From Candidatus Arcticimaribacter sp. (lineage in GTDB: Bacteria; Bacteroidota; Bacteroidia; Flavobacteriales; Flavobacteriaceae): 8,832 bases of DNA. Below are positions 6,787 through 8,832 of this stretch, piece by piece. Below the pieces are notes generated by a model that was given only the letters and a program-made list of their open reading frames with translations, had not been told where the DNA came from and did no database searches. Numbering within the stretch: the first letter of the stretch is position 1; each line of letters starts with the position of its first letter. The stretch is from positions 1 through 8,832 of the forward strand of contig WTJP01000112.1 in the NCBI GenBank assembly GCA_011526275.1, read 5' to 3'. The translations under genes were made by a program, and so were the position numbers.

Positions 6787-8592
6787 ATGGAAGCAACAAA
6801 AGCAAATGAGTCAATTAAAGGCGCGGCCTTTATTGTACAAGAAACAGCTGCTCAAGACGTCTTTACACCAGAAGACTTTAGCGAAGAGCAAATTATGATG
6901 AAAGAATCGGTGCAGGAATTCGTGAATCGCGAAATTATTCCTCACCGCGAACGCTTTGAGAAAAAAGACTATGCTTTCACGCATGAAACCATGCAAAAAG
7001 CAGGAGAATTAGGCTTTTTAGGAGTCGCTGTACCAGAAGAGTACAACGGTCTTGGTATGCCTTTCACCTCAACCATGTTGGTGTGTGATTTCATTTCTGG
7101 GGCTAACGGTTCATTTTCTACCGCCTTTGGAGCACATACTGGGATTGGTACCATGCCCATAACATTGTATGGAAACGAAGAGCAAAAGAAAAAATATGTA
7201 TCTAAACTCGCTACAGGAGAGTGGTTTGGTGCATACTGTTTGACTGAACCAGGAGCAGGATCAGATGCAAACTCTGGAAAAACAAAAGCGGTACTCTCTG
7301 AAGACGGGAGTCACTATTTGATTACGGGCCAAAAAATGTGGATTTCAAATGCTGGTTTTGCCGATGTATTTATTGTCTTTGCCCGCATTGAGGACGACAA
7401 AAACATTACTGGATTTATTGTAGAAGTAGATTTAGAAAACGGAATTACCCTTGGTGATGAAGAGAACAAGCTTGGAATTAAAGCCTCTTCTACCCGCCAA
7501 GTTTTCTTTAACGAAACAAAGGTTCCCGTTGAAAACATGTTGGCCGGACGTGGAGAAGGATTTAAAATCGCCATGAATGCCTTAAATGTTGGGCGTATCA
7601 AATTGGCTGCAGCTTGTTTGGAAGGTCAACGTCACGTGACTTCTTTAGCCGTTCAGTATGCTAATGAGCGTGTTCAATTTAAAACTCCTATCGCTAAATT
7701 CGGGGCTATTCAAAGTAAACTGGCTACCATGGCCACCAACTGTTTTGCTACAGAATCGGCAGCTTATCGTGCAGCCTATGATATTGAACAACGCATCGAC
7801 CAACTTTTAGCAGAAGGAAAAAGCTTCCAAGAGTCTGAACTCAAAGGAGTAGAAGAATTTGCTGTAGAGTGTTCGATCCTAAAAGTTGCAGGATCAGAGC
7901 ATGCACAAAATTGTACCGACCAAGGTTTACAAATCTACGGTGGAATGGGCTTCTCGGCCGATGCTCCTATGGAAATGGCATGGCGTGATGCGCGTATTGC
8001 CCGTATCTATGAAGGGACAAACGAGATCAACCGTATGCTTTCTGTTGGCATGACCTTAAAGAAAGCCTTAAAAGGAGATATTGATTTAATGACACCTGCA
8101 ACTGCTGTTGGTCAAGAATTAATGTCAGGGTCTATTGCTAAAGTAACTGCATCGGAGCAGTTATTTGGTCAAGAAAAGCAATTGATCGCCAACATGAAAA
8201 AAGTCTTTATGATGATTGTAGGTTCTGCCGTGCAAAAATTCGGTCCTAACCTCGACGCTGAACAGCAAATCTTACTCGCTGTTTCAGATATCCTCATTGA
8301 AACTTATGTGGCTGAATCCACCCTTTTACGTGTCGAGAAAAACGCTGATCGTTTTGGCGTGGCAACACAAGAACGTCAAATTGAAATGACACAGCTTTAT
8401 TTATTCGAAGCAATTGAGCGTGTTAATGCCAAAGCTAAAGAGGCGATTGTTTCTTTTGCTGAAGGCGCACAACAGGCGGGTATGATTGCCGGTGTAAAAC
8501 AATACACTAAATACGCTGAATACCCTAATGTAGCTGAATTGCGTAAGAGCATTGCTGCAAAAGTGATTGAAGAAAACAAATATCCTTATTAA
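6787..8592 (+). CDS. Acyl-CoA dehydrogenase, VLCAD-like with C-terminal extension
   Basis: This FAD enzyme oxidises acyl-CoA to trans-2-enoyl-CoA, the first dehydrogenation of beta-oxidation, and passes electrons to electron-transferring flavoprotein. It has 601 residues, about 200 more than the short/medium-chain enzymes. The order is an N-terminal helical domain (about 30-145), the beta domain with the signature AYCLTEPGAGSDA (149-161) and QKMWISNAGFAD, and the C-terminal helical domain with QIYGGMGFS (382-390) and RIYEGTNEINR, where Glu409 aligns with the catalytic base of the MCAD/VLCAD group. After about residue 425 an extra helical region of some 175 residues follows, as in VLCAD/ACAD9 proteins; there it supports dimerisation and membrane association. 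No signal peptide or membrane segment is seen. ATG 6787 lies 20 bases behind the MarR gene, without a Shine-Dalgarno, and a terminator follows at 8635. Long-chain substrates are likely from the architecture but not proven. Confidence 0.95.
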   Translation: MEATKANESIKGAAFIVQETAAQDVFTPEDFSEEQIMMKESVQEFVNREIIPHRERFEKKDYAFTHETMQKAGELGFLGVAVPEEYNGLGMPFTSTMLVCDFISGANGSFSTAFGAHTGIGTMPITLYGNEEQKKKYVSKLATGEWFGAYCLTEPGAGSDANSGKTKAVLSEDGSHYLITGQKMWISNAGFADVFIVFARIEDDKNITGFIVEVDLENGITLGDEENKLGIKASSTRQVFFNETKVPVENMLAGRGEGFKIAMNALNVGRIKLAAACLEGQRHVTSLAVQYANERVQFKTPIAKFGAIQSKLATMATNCFATESAAYRAAYDIEQRIDQLLAEGKSFQESELKGVEEFAVECSILKVAGSEHAQNCTDQGLQIYGGMGFSADAPMEMAWRDARIARIYEGTNEINRMLSVGMTLKKALKGDIDLMTPATAVGQELMSGSIAKVTASEQLFGQEKQLIANMKKVFMMIVGSAVQKFGPNLDAEQQILLAVSDILIETYVAESTLLRVEKNADRFGVATQERQIEMTQLYLFEAIERVNAKAKEAIVSFAEGAQQAGMIAGVKQYTKYAEYPNVAELRKSIAAKVIEENKYPY

Positions 8593-8634
8593 AAAGATTT
8601 ATTGGTTTCATTTTTAAATTAGGTTTTGTTCAAG

Positions 8635-8666
8635 ACTCCCAGAGTGAAAACTCCGGGAGTTTTTTT
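8635..8666 (+). terminator. Rho-independent terminator after the acyl-CoA dehydrogenase, with GAAA loop
   Basis: ACTCCC (8635-8640) pairs with GGGAGT (8655-8660). After one A/C mismatch (8641/8654), GAGT (8642-8645) pairs with ACTC (8650-8653), closing on a GAAA tetraloop (8646-8649) of the GNRA type. Seven T follow (8660-8666). It lies 42 bases after the stop codon and ends the marR-dehydrogenase transcript. Confidence 0.93.
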
Positions 8667-8692
8667 ATCTTCCAATATCAAAAAAAAAGCAC

Positions 8693-8832
8693 ATGAACTC
8701 ACAGTCCTCCTTTCAACTCATTTTTAGCATTTTATTATTCTTTGTCAGCGTTAGTCTAAAGGCACAAAAAGCAAGCGACTTTTACGCCATTATTGACGCA
8801 GTTAGTGAAGAAAGAATTGAGCAAGACATCGC
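8693..8832 (+). CDS. Exported protein, N-terminal fragment (possible M28-type peptidase), 3' end outside window
   Basis: Only the first 46 codons are present. They begin with a classical Sec signal peptide: a polar start (MNSQSSFQ), a hydrophobic core LIFSILLFFVSVSL, and a probable signal peptidase I site around KAQ (residues 23-25), an ending common in Bacteroidota. No lipobox cysteine is present. The mature part begins KASDFYAIIDAVSEERIEQDI. This resembles, from memory, the segment just ahead of the catalytic domain in secreted Bacteroidota M28 zinc aminopeptidases, but no zinc ligand is within the window, so the family is only a suggestion. The ATG at 8693 follows an A-rich tract (8680-8688) without a Shine-Dalgarno. 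The terminator at 8635-8666 separates it from the dehydrogenase, so it is probably transcribed on its own; no good -7 element is seen between them. Confidence 0.7.
   Translation, partial: MNSQSSFQLIFSILLFFVSVSLKAQKASDFYAIIDAVSEERIEQDI

Overview
The window looks like ordinary chromosomal DNA of a Bacteroidota member, most likely Flavobacteriales. Three things point there: the protein sequences (a fused PurL-PurQ type FGAM synthase of about 1213 residues, a VLCAD-like acyl-CoA dehydrogenase of 601 residues, and a short MarR regulator ahead of a beta-oxidation gene), the lack of Shine-Dalgarno sequences before every start codon (upstream regions are A/T-rich instead), and two octamers matching the Bacteroidota -7 promoter consensus TAnnTTTG. 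All six genes lie on the + strand, and no mobile element, tRNA, rRNA or CRISPR array is visible.

Layout: (1) 1-623, the C-terminal part of an RsmB/NOP2-type RNA m5C methyltransferase, cut by the window edge. (2) 756-4397, a complete phosphoribosylformylglycinamidine synthase (de novo purine synthesis). (3) 4451-6211, a long-chain fatty-acid--CoA ligase closed by a strong intrinsic terminator at 6218-6244. (4) 6332-6766, a MarR-family regulator, preceded by an elaborate palindromic and repeated AT-rich region (6244-6296) and a consensus -7 element (6308-6315). (5) 6787-8592, an acyl-CoA dehydrogenase 20 bases behind the regulator and ended by a GAAA-loop terminator. (6) 8693 to the window edge, the signal peptide and first mature residues of an exported protein, possibly an M28-type peptidase.

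Genes 3-5 form a fatty-acid degradation locus. The ligase activates free fatty acids to acyl-CoA at the expense of ATP, the dehydrogenase performs the first oxidation step, and the MarR protein probably controls its own transcript, including the dehydrogenase, through the palindromes in front of it. The enzymes of the later steps (enoyl-CoA hydratase/3-hydroxyacyl-CoA dehydrogenase and thiolase) are not in the window, although from memory related genomes often place them between the regulator and the dehydrogenase. Genes 1 and 2 are housekeeping genes without an obvious functional link to the locus.

I did not find a new biological system. The most interesting signal is the regulatory region at 6244-6296: a 26-base near-perfect palindrome, a second overlapping palindrome 14 bases upstream, and TATGC words spaced 13-14 bases apart.
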